Source: Arcobacter caeni
Lineage (GTDB): Bacteria; Campylobacterota; Campylobacteria; Campylobacterales; Arcobacteraceae
DNA: 64,000 bases
NCBI RefSeq assembly: GCF_003063245.1
Contig: NZ_MUXE01000003.1
Location: 124,001 to 188,000, forward strand
Direction: 5' to 3'
Of the stretch, positions 54,882 to 62,740 are shown in pieces; position 1 is the stretch's first letter, and each line of letters begins with the position of its first letter. The position numbers and the translations under genes are program-made. The notes under the pieces were generated by a model. That model saw only the letters and a list, made by a program, of their open reading frames with translations, had not been told where the DNA came from and made no database searches.

Positions 54882-56021
54882 ATGAATTATACATATTTTA
54901 ATCCAACTGCAATAGAGTTTGGAAGTGGCAAAATTAGCTCGATAGTTAATTATATTGATAAAAAATTAAAAGTATTAGTTGTTTATGGTGGTGGAAGTAT
55001 CAAAAAAAATGGTGTTTACGATCAAGTAAAAACAGCACTTGAGGGTTACACTTGGTTAGAATTTAGTGGAGTTGAACCAAATCCATCTCTTGAGACTTTA
55101 AATAAAGCAGTAAAAATTATCAAAGATGAAAAAATCGATTTCGTTTTAGCTGTTGGTGGTGGTTCTGTTATTGATGGAAGTAAATATTTAGTAGCAGCCG
55201 CACTTTATGATGGTGATGGTTGGGATTTTTTAGATGGTTCAAAACAAGTGCAAAAAGCTCTTCCTTTGGGAGCTATTCTAACTCTTCCAGCAACAGGAAG
55301 TGAATCAAATGCAACTGCTGTTATTTCAAAAAAATCAACAAATGAAAAAAGATATTTTGGCTCACCTTTGGTTTATCCAAAATTTGCAGTTTTAGACCCA
55401 AGTGTTATGATTACTTTAGATGATAGACAACTAGCAAATGGTTTAGTTGATGCTTTTGTTCATACATGTGAGCAATATTTAACATATCCAAATAGCTCAC
55501 TTTTGCATGATGGTTATTCACAAACTATTTTAAAGGGTTTACATAACTTATCATTAAATTGGGAAAATAGAAGAACAGCTTTATGGCAAGAAAATCTTAT
55601 GCTTTTAGCAAATCAAGCACTAAATGGCTTTATTGGTTCAGGTGTTCCTCAAGATTGGGCAACACATATGATAGGACATGAAATTACAGCATTTTATGGA
55701 CTTGACCATGCACAAAGTTTAGCAGTTGTTCAACCATATCTTTTAAGAGTGATGATAGAAGATAAAAAAGAAAAATTGCTTCAAATGGGAAAAGAAGTTT
55801 TTAATATGCCTCAAAATTATGAAATAGTAATTGAAGCAATTGAATTTATGTACCAAAGTATCGGAGTTCCTACAAAACTAAGTGCATATAAAACAGATAA
55901 TAAAGTAATACAAAATATCACAAAAGCACTAGAAACACATGGTATGACAGCCCTTGGTGAAAAAGGAAATATTACTTTAGATAAAGTAGCTAAGATTTTA
56001 GAAATGTCTATAAAAAATTAA
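54882..56021 (+). CDS. Iron-containing alcohol dehydrogenase (YqhD-like)
   Basis: 379 residues of the group III (iron-type) alcohol dehydrogenases, closest to YqhD/BDH NADPH-dependent butanol or aldehyde reductases: FNPTAIEFGSGKISSI at the start, VVYGGGSIKKNGVYDQV for the dinucleotide site, LAVGGGSVIDGSKYL and metal ligands in GLVDAFVHTCEQYL, MIGHEITAFYGLDHAQSLAV (His residues). The YqhD lineage reduces many aldehydes and protects against reactive carbonyls. Single gene with a long-loop inverted repeat downstream. Confidence 0.93.
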   Translation: MNYTYFNPTAIEFGSGKISSIVNYIDKKLKVLVVYGGGSIKKNGVYDQVKTALEGYTWLEFSGVEPNPSLETLNKAVKIIKDEKIDFVLAVGGGSVIDGSKYLVAAALYDGDGWDFLDGSKQVQKALPLGAILTLPATGSESNATAVISKKSTNEKRYFGSPLVYPKFAVLDPSVMITLDDRQLANGLVDAFVHTCEQYLTYPNSSLLHDGYSQTILKGLHNLSLNWENRRTALWQENLMLLANQALNGFIGSGVPQDWATHMIGHEITAFYGLDHAQSLAVVQPYLLRVMIEDKKEKLLQMGKEVFNMPQNYEIVIEAIEFMYQSIGVPTKLSAYKTDNKVIQNITKALETHGMTALGEKGNITLDKVAKILEMSIKN

Positions 56022-56046
56022 ATTCTAAAAAGTAAATTTTTATAGA

Positions 56047-56103
56047 AAATACCCCTAAGTCGAAATTTTAGGAGAGTCTTTATTTTGACACTTAGGGGTA
56101 TTT
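56047..56103. terminator. Long-loop inverted repeat between two converging genes
   Basis: Fourteen-base arms AAATACCCCTAAGT / ACTTAGGGGTATTT separated by 29 bases. It may act as a terminator for the dehydrogenase and the porin, though the loop is longer than usual. Confidence 0.45.
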
Positions 56104-56115
56104 AAATTTTATAGA

Positions 56116-57270
56116 TTAAAATATATATGCGATTGTTGTATTTAATTGTTGTAAGTTTGTAGTGTTCGCATCACTATTATCTTCATTTGTAAATGCATAA
56201 CCGATATTTAAATCTAAATTTTTAACAAGTTCATAAGTTCCCCATAGATTAAACTCAGATTTTTTGAATTCTTCATATTTTGTGATTCCATAAAGTGCTG
56301 TAAGTTTAACATCTACGATTTTTTTACTTAACATTAAATATGTAGTTCTCGCATCTTTTAAATAAATTTGATCACCTTCTTCAAAAGGATTTATAGTTTC
56401 ACCTGCAATATATTTAAACTCAGCGTCTTTATCAACTTGGATATAACCTAAAGTTGTTTTAAAACCTGAAATTGTTGCAAAGGTTGTAAGTTCTGTGATA
56501 TTACTATTTTCAACATTATTCACATCTTCATTTGTTTGTGCATAGTGTGCCATTGCTCCAAAATCAATATCATTAACTTTATTTTTAAAGTTTAATTTTC
56601 CACCATAAATATCTTTTAATGAGGGTGCTGTTAATCCATAAGCTTTTGCAGAGATATTATCAGTGAAGTTTTGTGTGATTCCTAGTTTATATAAACCACC
56701 ATTTTCTGGGTTTACTTGTGTCATTGGTCTGTAATCTCTTGAGCTTACTCTTCCTTGTCTATTTGTCCAAATCATCTCAACATCTGTATCATTTAACTTT
56801 GTGAATAAACTAACTGCATCTTGTGTTTTATCTATCCATTCAGTAGAAAGTGCTTGACGACCTGCTTTTATATGAAGATTTTCTAAATCATAAGAGATAT
56901 AAGCATTTTCTAAATCAGCATTTCTATTTTTCCCTGTTTCATAAAATCTTTCACTTGCATCACCAAAACCTGTACTTGTTTCTTTATGAGAGTCCCCTTC
57001 AAATAAAGTTTTATATGCTCTAAATCCTACTACTGCACCAAAATTATAAAAATCTGCAGTTTTATAATTAAGTCCAATTGAACCAACGCTATATTGTGTA
57101 TCATGATAATAAGCATTTAAATCTTTTTTTAAATCTCTTCCCTCATAAGTAGCACTTAAATCACCTGATACTTTTCCATTACTTAAAGCTTCACCTAATG
57201 TATTTGCACTTAATACACTTGATAATGATATAGTTGCCATCACAACCAAACTTAGACTAATTTTTTTCAT
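56116..57270 (-). CDS. Outer-membrane porin (OprD/Opr-like)
   Basis: 384 residues from ATG 57270 (behind AGGAG; an earlier in-frame Met at 57297 is less likely). A signal peptide ends near residue 22 (VLSAN); the rest is alternating beta strands of a barrel (GAVVGFRAYKTLF, YKLGITQNF, TTYLMLSKKIVDVKLTALYG) and ends with the aromatic YIF at the C terminus, as outer-membrane porins do. It resembles the Campylobacterota Opr-type porins. Divergent from the TorA-like reductase gene with a shared regulatory region, so it may admit the substrate for that enzyme (inference). Confidence 0.85.
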   Translation of the reverse strand: MKKISLSLVVMATISLSSVLSANTLGEALSNGKVSGDLSATYEGRDLKKDLNAYYHDTQYSVGSIGLNYKTADFYNFGAVVGFRAYKTLFEGDSHKETSTGFGDASERFYETGKNRNADLENAYISYDLENLHIKAGRQALSTEWIDKTQDAVSLFTKLNDTDVEMIWTNRQGRVSSRDYRPMTQVNPENGGLYKLGITQNFTDNISAKAYGLTAPSLKDIYGGKLNFKNKVNDIDFGAMAHYAQTNEDVNNVENSNITELTTFATISGFKTTLGYIQVDKDAEFKYIAGETINPFEEGDQIYLKDARTTYLMLSKKIVDVKLTALYGITKYEEFKKSEFNLWGTYELVKNLDLNIGYAFTNEDNSDANTTNLQQLNTTIAYIF

Positions 57271-57310
57271 ATTAACTCCTTTAATATTGGGAAGCATAAC
57301 TCAAAAAAAA

Positions 57311-57356
57311 AGCAAAATAATCGAAAAAAGAAATTTATTTATTCGATTATTTTGCT
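57311..57356. promoter_or_regulatory. Inverted-repeat operator candidate between porin and reductase
   Basis: AGCAAAATAATCGAA and TTCGATTATTTTGCT, perfect 15-base arms 16 bases apart, in the 136-base divergent gap. A likely -10 for the reductase (TATAAC, 57380-57385) lies just downstream; the arms could be binding half-sites for the response regulator encoded at 60408. Confidence 0.55.
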
Positions 57357-57406
57357 CTTTTTTCTTGTTACCATTCTCTTATAACAATCCAATAAAGGAA
57401 AAGAAA

Positions 57407-59815
57407 ATGACAAATTCAAGAAGAGACTTTCTTAAAAAAGGCGCTTTGGGAACAGCCGTTTTAGCAATAAGTGGAACTACAAGTAGTGTAGTTGCAGGTA
57501 TTTTAGAGTCAAAAACTATAAAAATTCCCCACGCTTCTCACTTTGGAGCATTTTATGCCCATGTTAGAGATGGAAAGATTGTAGATATTACTTCACAATT
57601 AGATTCAGACGCAAACCCAACAGTAATGACAAGAGCATTAGCAGATAGAGTAACAAGTGATTCAAGAGTGAAATATCCAGTCGTACGAAAATCTTACCTT
57701 GAGGGGAAAAGAAATGGTGCTTTAAGAGGAAAAGAAGAGTTTGTAAGAGTATCTTGGGATACAGCTCTTGATTTAGCTGCAAATGCAATTAAAAAAGCAC
57801 AAAAAAATGGTGGAAACGAAGCTATCTATAATGCTTCTTATAGTGTTTGGTCACATCCAGGTGCTTTTAAACCAAATGTTCTTGCAGGAAGATTTTTTAA
57901 CCAAATTGGTGGTGCTGTGGCAACTGCTGGAGAATATAGTAATGGTGCCGCTGGTCCTGTAAACACAACGGTTGTTGGAGACATGGAAGTTTATTCTATT
58001 CAAACAGCCCATGAACAAATCATTGCAAATACAAAAGTAATGGTTTTATGGGGAGCTGATTTATATAAAACAAATAGAGGTGGATATTCTGTACCAAACC
58101 ACAGATGTTATGATGCCTATGAAGAGTATAAAAAAGCTGGAATTAAAATGGTTTTAATAGATCCTATTTATACAACAACAGGACAAGAATTCAAAGCTGA
58201 TTGGATTAAAATAAGACCAGGTTCAGATGTTGCTATGATGATGGGAATGATGAACTACTTATATAAATCAGGTAAATATGATAAAGAGTTTTTAGAAAAA
58301 TATACACATGGGTTTGATCAATTTTTACCGTATCTTTTAGGTAAAACGGATGGTATTGATAAAACTACTGCATGGGCTGAAAAACTAACAGAAGTTCCTG
58401 CAAAAACTATGGAAGATTTAGCAGACCTAATGGTATCAAATAGAACTTTCATAGCTGGAAACTGGGCAATGCAGCGAGCTGAACATGGTGAACAAGTGGA
58501 TTGGTCTATTATTACCCTTGCATCAATGATTGGTCAAGTTGGACTTGCAGGTGGTGGATTTGGATTTTCTATGCACTATGAAGGTGGAGGAGATGCTGCT
58601 TCTGGAAAAAGAACTGTTGGAGGACTTAGTCAAGGAAAAGGTGGAGCTGTAAATCTTACTATTCCAGCTTCAAGAATGAGTGACTTGATTAATAAACCAG
58701 GTCAAACAGTTTCATATAAAGGTAAAACAATTACTTATCCAAAAGTTGAATTTATGTTAAGTGCTGGAGGTTCTCCAATAGGACACCAACCAAATGTAAA
58801 TGAACTAATTGAAGCTATGAGAAAACTTGATACTATTGTTGTTTTAGAGCCTTGGTGGACACCAACAGCTAAAATGGCTGATATTGTATTTCCAGCAACT
58901 ACAACACTTGAAAGAGATGATATAGCTTCTGGAATGTCATATTCAAATGATAGAATTTATGCCATGAAACAAGTAGTAAAACCAGCATATGAAGCAAAAG
59001 ATGATTATGAAATATTTACTTTATTGGCACAAAGATTTGGAACTGAAAAAAAATATACAAGAGATAGAAGTGTAAAAGATTGGATAGAAGGTCTTTATTC
59101 AAAATCTTATGCAAAAAGAGAAATGAATATATCTTTTGAAGAGTTTTGGGAAAAAGGAAGTGTTCATTATGAAATTCCAGAAGAAGCTAGAAAGTATGTA
59201 AGACACGAAGAGTTTAGAAAAGACCCTGTTAGTAATCCACTAAAAACAGAAACTGGAAAAATTCAAATTTTCTCAGATAAGTTTGCAAGTTATAATTATG
59301 ATGATTTTAAAGGGCATCCTATGTGGTTTGAACCAAAAGAGTGGTTAGGAAATAAAGAGTTAGTGAAAAAATATCCACTACACTTAGTTTCTCCACACCC
59401 AACATATAGAATTCATACACAATTAGATAATACTTGGGTTCAAAATGTACATAAAGTTCAAGGAAGAGAACCTATTAGAATTTCTCCAAATGATGCTAAA
59501 AAATTTGGTGTAAGAGATGGAGAAGTTGTAGAAGTTTATAACGATAGAGGAAGTATTTTAGCAGGGGTTGTTGTAACAAATACAATTAGAGATGGCGTTG
59601 CAGCTATTGAAGAGGGAGCTTGGTATTCGCCTGAGGATAGTTCACAAAAAAGACCAAGATGTAATTCAGGTCAAGTAAATGTTTTAACATCATCAAGACC
59701 AACATCACAAATGACAAATGCAACATCAGCTAACTCAAACTTAGTTGCTATTAGAAAAATAGATGTTCTTAGTCCAAATTTAGCTTATAACCCACCAAAA
59801 ATAAAAGGAGCTTGA
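57407..59815 (+). CDS. TorA/DorA-like molybdopterin TMAO/DMSO reductase, periplasmic
   Basis: 802 residues from the ATG at 57407 (AAAGGAAA before it). It starts with a Tat signal NSRRDFLKKGALGTA, so it is exported folded. The core is the DMSO-reductase family molybdenum fold; the putative Mo-ligand Ser lies in GEYSNGAAGPVN, where TorA/DorA have YSTGA, and VVGDMEVYSIQT and QPMNTP-type later motifs (SPHPTYRIHTQLDNTW) agree. There is no N-terminal 4Fe-4S cysteine cluster, as in TorA/BisC. It takes electrons from a c-type cytochrome encoded 1 base after its stop. C. jejuni has a similar pair (Cj0264c/Cj0265c), reducing TMAO and DMSO. Substrate not proven. Confidence 0.9.
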   Translation: MTNSRRDFLKKGALGTAVLAISGTTSSVVAGILESKTIKIPHASHFGAFYAHVRDGKIVDITSQLDSDANPTVMTRALADRVTSDSRVKYPVVRKSYLEGKRNGALRGKEEFVRVSWDTALDLAANAIKKAQKNGGNEAIYNASYSVWSHPGAFKPNVLAGRFFNQIGGAVATAGEYSNGAAGPVNTTVVGDMEVYSIQTAHEQIIANTKVMVLWGADLYKTNRGGYSVPNHRCYDAYEEYKKAGIKMVLIDPIYTTTGQEFKADWIKIRPGSDVAMMMGMMNYLYKSGKYDKEFLEKYTHGFDQFLPYLLGKTDGIDKTTAWAEKLTEVPAKTMEDLADLMVSNRTFIAGNWAMQRAEHGEQVDWSIITLASMIGQVGLAGGGFGFSMHYEGGGDAASGKRTVGGLSQGKGGAVNLTIPASRMSDLINKPGQTVSYKGKTITYPKVEFMLSAGGSPIGHQPNVNELIEAMRKLDTIVVLEPWWTPTAKMADIVFPATTTLERDDIASGMSYSNDRIYAMKQVVKPAYEAKDDYEIFTLLAQRFGTEKKYTRDRSVKDWIEGLYSKSYAKREMNISFEEFWEKGSVHYEIPEEARKYVRHEEFRKDPVSNPLKTETGKIQIFSDKFASYNYDDFKGHPMWFEPKEWLGNKELVKKYPLHLVSPHPTYRIHTQLDNTWVQNVHKVQGREPIRISPNDAKKFGVRDGEVVEVYNDRGSILAGVVVTNTIRDGVAAIEEGAWYSPEDSSQKRPRCNSGQVNVLTSSRPTSQMTNATSANSNLVAIRKIDVLSPNLAYNPPKIKGA

Positions 59816-59816
59816 G

Positions 59817-60383
59817 ATGAAAACGATTTTACAAAAATTATTAATAACATTAGTTACAATTAGTACTTTTTCACAAGCCAGTGAAAATAATATGTTTGTT
59901 TTTCAAACAACAGATGTTAAAATAGACAATAATAAAGCAACTCTTTATATAGGAACTCCTGTATCAATAGTGAAAAATGTAGATGATAAAAATGTTTTAG
60001 TAGAGTTTTCAGGGATTTCATTTGAAGATAAACTTTATACAAATAAAGATAAATCTCTTTTAATGGCATCAAATGATAAAAAACCTTTTGGAAAAGATGG
60101 GGAAGAAAAAAAAGTTCAAGCTATTATTGAAAAAGGTTATTTGACAAAAGATGTAGCTGAGGTTTGGGAAGAACACGAAGAATATTATTATGAAACATGT
60201 ACTCAATGTCACGCAGCTCATCAAACAAAAGAACATACAATGTTAGAATGGGATGCGATTTTAGGAACTATGAAAGGTTTTGCACAACTTTATGAGGATG
60301 AAGCTGAATATTTAGCAAGATACCTAAAAGCAAATGCAAACAATGGATTTAATCCTGATAAAAAACAAGAAATAAAAAAATAA
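59817..60383 (+). CDS. Monohaem c-type cytochrome partner of the reductase
   Basis: 188 residues: signal peptide to about residue 21 (FSQA), a Lys/Asp-rich N-terminal beta-strand region and a single haem-attachment motif CTQCH near residue 130 with nearby HQTKEHTMLEW (a possible sixth ligand). It follows the reductase by one base, so it is the electron donor, as the TorC C-terminal domain is for TorA. Monohaem, whereas E. coli TorC is pentahaem. Likely fed by a membrane quinol dehydrogenase encoded elsewhere. Confidence 0.88.
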   Translation: MKTILQKLLITLVTISTFSQASENNMFVFQTTDVKIDNNKATLYIGTPVSIVKNVDDKNVLVEFSGISFEDKLYTNKDKSLLMASNDKKPFGKDGEEKKVQAIIEKGYLTKDVAEVWEEHEEYYYETCTQCHAAHQTKEHTMLEWDAILGTMKGFAQLYEDEAEYLARYLKANANNGFNPDKKQEIKK

Positions 60384-60407
60384 GACTTAAAAGCAAAGGA
60401 AGAGAAT

Positions 60408-61094
60408 ATGACTAAAGAGATAATTGAAAAACTACAAAGTTTAACTCTTCTTTATGCTGAAGATGAAGAAGGTATTAGAAAAAATATCGCAGATAGTTTA
60501 GGTTATTATGTAAAAGAAGTTCTTGAAGCATCAAACGGTCAAGAAGCTTATGAACTTTATGTACAAAAGAGACCTGATATTATAATGACAGATATTCATA
60601 TGCCTATTTTAAATGGAATTGAGTTTGTAAAAAAAGTGCGAGAAACTGATAAAACAACGCCGATTATAATGATAACAGCATATACAGATAAAGAGTATTT
60701 ATTCCAAGCAATTGAGCTTAAAATGGAGAAATATATAGTAAAACCAATCGAACTTGATGTACTTTTTGAGGTTTTTAAAAAGTGTCTGGATACGATTGCT
60801 TTTAATAACAATATCCTTTTAGGAGTAGATATTGACTACTCTTACGATTATGATAAAAAAGAGTTAAAATACAAAAAAGAGATAATACTTTTAAACAAAA
60901 AAGAGCTTAGTTTTTTTGAACTTTTAATCCAAAACCAAAATAGAATGGTAACTTATGAAGAGTTACAAACTAAAGTTTGGATTGATGATATTATGACTGA
61001 TAGCGCACTTCGTTCGCTGGTTCGAAATCTGCGAAAAAAACTTCCAACAGATATAATATTTAATCTTTCAGGTATTGGTTACCGTTTTGTATAA
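60408..61094 (+). CDS. OmpR-family response regulator (probable regulator of the reductase)
   Basis: 228 residues. Receiver domain 1-~120 with acidic pair EDEE in YAEDEEGIRK, phospho-acceptor Asp in IIMTDIHMP (~ residue 62), Thr/Ser in MITAYTD and Lys in VKPIELD; C-terminal winged helix with KELSFFELLIQNQNRMVTYE, and the R/L-rich recognition helix RSLVRNLRKKL and GIGYRF. It resembles TorR-type regulators. 24 bases after the cytochrome gene and overlapping the solute-binding gene, in the same operon. Confidence 0.9.
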   Translation: MTKEIIEKLQSLTLLYAEDEEGIRKNIADSLGYYVKEVLEASNGQEAYELYVQKRPDIIMTDIHMPILNGIEFVKKVRETDKTTPIIMITAYTDKEYLFQAIELKMEKYIVKPIELDVLFEVFKKCLDTIAFNNNILLGVDIDYSYDYDKKELKYKKEIILLNKKELSFFELLIQNQNRMVTYEELQTKVWIDDIMTDSALRSLVRNLRKKLPTDIIFNLSGIGYRFV

Positions 61095-62739
61095 AATAGT
61101 TTTTTTACTTTTATGCTTTGTAAATTTATCCTTTTGCCAAGATTATATTGTCCCAAAATTTGAATTTAGAAAAGATGAAAGTTCTAAAAATCTAGCCCAA
61201 CAACTACATCCAAAATCCCACATAAATATCTTTTTACCCTCAATTCCTTATTCATACATTGCAAAAGCCACAAATTCAGGATTAATTCGTTCTTATGATA
61301 ATGAACAAACTTGGGTTTATGAACTTGCAAAATCCCATCAACAAATTGATGATTTTACATATATTTTTGAATTAAGGCAAAATCTAAAGTTTCAAAATGG
61401 GCAAGATTTCACTATGGAAGATGTGGTTTATAATCTAAACTATTTTAAAAAATATCCTTTTTTATATACAAATATTGACAAAATAGACTTTGATGTAATA
61501 CCACTTGATAAATACAAATTCAAAATAGTTTTAAAACAAAAATATGAGATGTTTTTAACAGACTTAGCAAGAGTTTATTTTTATACAAAAGAGTATTTAG
61601 ATACTTATAAACCAATAGGAAAAGAAACAGGAACAGCAAATAAAGCAGCTGGTGCTTTTGGAATGGGACCTTATATTATAAAAGAAGGTTTCGCTATGGG
61701 CGAGATGCAAAGTGAAAAACTACAGCTTGAAGCAAATCCATATTATTGGAATAAAGAGTATCCAAAAATCAAATCAATCACCGTATATACGCAACTTGAT
61801 ATTGAAAAAGCCATAGATGATATAAGCGATAAAGAAGGTGTTCTTGATTTTGTACCAATTCCTTTTAATAAAAAACTAGACATTATCCTTTCACCTTATG
61901 CCAAATTGATTGTTTCAAAATCAACAGATAATTTTGTAATATTTTTTAACCTAATAAATGGAAATAAAAATCTTCAAAATAAACAAATAAGACAAGCACT
62001 AAATCAAGCTTTAAATCAAGAAAATTTACTAAATTTTGTATATAAAAAAGAGGGAAAAATATCGCCATTTGCAGCATCTATAAATTATCCAATAGTTAAA
62101 AAAATAGCAAAAGATTATAAGTTTGAAGAGATAAAAATGACAGAAGAGGAGATTTTCAAACTCTTAAATGGACTAAATTTAAATATTTTTACTCAAGATA
62201 AATTTATGTTTTTATTAAAAGGAATAGAGTTCCAACTAAAAAAATATGGAGTAGTTTTTAACTATACAATCACAAATAGTGAAAAAGATATTTATAAACA
62301 ACTCTTAAGTACAAATACAAATAAAAATACTCAAGAGTGGGATTTATTAGTTTGGGGAGATGATGACTGGTATTATCAAAATCCTTGGAGTGTATTTTTT
62401 ATTTATGAAACAGCTGGTGCTTGGTCAACTATTGGAAAAGATGATTTGATGCAAGAATATATAAAAAAGTATTTCAACTCAAAAATTGGAAGTTCAGAAT
62501 ATGAAGAAGTTACAAAAGATATACTTTTTAGAGCAAAAGATATGGCATATACTCTAAGCGTTCCCTCGCCAAATAAAGTAATTGCAGTTAATAAAGAAGT
62601 TATTTACAAACCATATCAAGGTGGAATAATTCCTCTTTGGCAAATAGAAATATCAAATAATCATTGGTCGTTAAGGCAAGGAAAACCCTATGATGAGAAC
62701 TCAAAAAAATCAATGAAAGCATTAAGAATAGTAGAATAA
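61075..62739 (+). CDS. Extracellular solute-binding protein, family 5, without an ABC transporter
   Basis: About 554 residues: a short signal peptide (hydrophobic FLLLCFVNLSFC) and then the family 5 (peptide/nickel/opine) fold with YIFELRQNLKFQNGQDFT, MEDVVYNLNYFKKY, GMGPYIIKEG, EANPYYWNKEYPKI and NKQIRQALNQALNQ. No permease or ATPase gene follows; the histidine kinase gene starts 1 base after its stop. It is therefore probably the periplasmic ligand-binding partner of the kinase rather than a transporter part (inference). Start is a TTG; 61075 overlaps the regulator by 20 bases, an alternative TTG at 61087 by 8. Both leave the signal peptide intact. Confidence 0.8.
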   Translation: MVTVLYKIVFLLLCFVNLSFCQDYIVPKFEFRKDESSKNLAQQLHPKSHINIFLPSIPYSYIAKATNSGLIRSYDNEQTWVYELAKSHQQIDDFTYIFELRQNLKFQNGQDFTMEDVVYNLNYFKKYPFLYTNIDKIDFDVIPLDKYKFKIVLKQKYEMFLTDLARVYFYTKEYLDTYKPIGKETGTANKAAGAFGMGPYIIKEGFAMGEMQSEKLQLEANPYYWNKEYPKIKSITVYTQLDIEKAIDDISDKEGVLDFVPIPFNKKLDIILSPYAKLIVSKSTDNFVIFFNLINGNKNLQNKQIRQALNQALNQENLLNFVYKKEGKISPFAASINYPIVKKIAKDYKFEEIKMTEEEIFKLLNGLNLNIFTQDKFMFLLKGIEFQLKKYGVVFNYTITNSEKDIYKQLLSTNTNKNTQEWDLLVWGDDDWYYQNPWSVFFIYETAGAWSTIGKDDLMQEYIKKYFNSKIGSSEYEEVTKDILFRAKDMAYTLSVPSPNKVIAVNKEVIYKPYQGGIIPLWQIEISNNHWSLRQGKPYDENSKKSMKALRIVE

Positions 62740-62740
62740 T

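Noticed and set aside
56047-56103. Inverted repeat considered as an attachment site or insertion end
   Set aside because: No transposase, integrase or target-site duplication is visible around it.
61087-61089. Shorter TTG start for the solute-binding protein
   Set aside because: Not excluded, but neither TTG has a clear ribosome site; the longer form is listed and the alternative noted.
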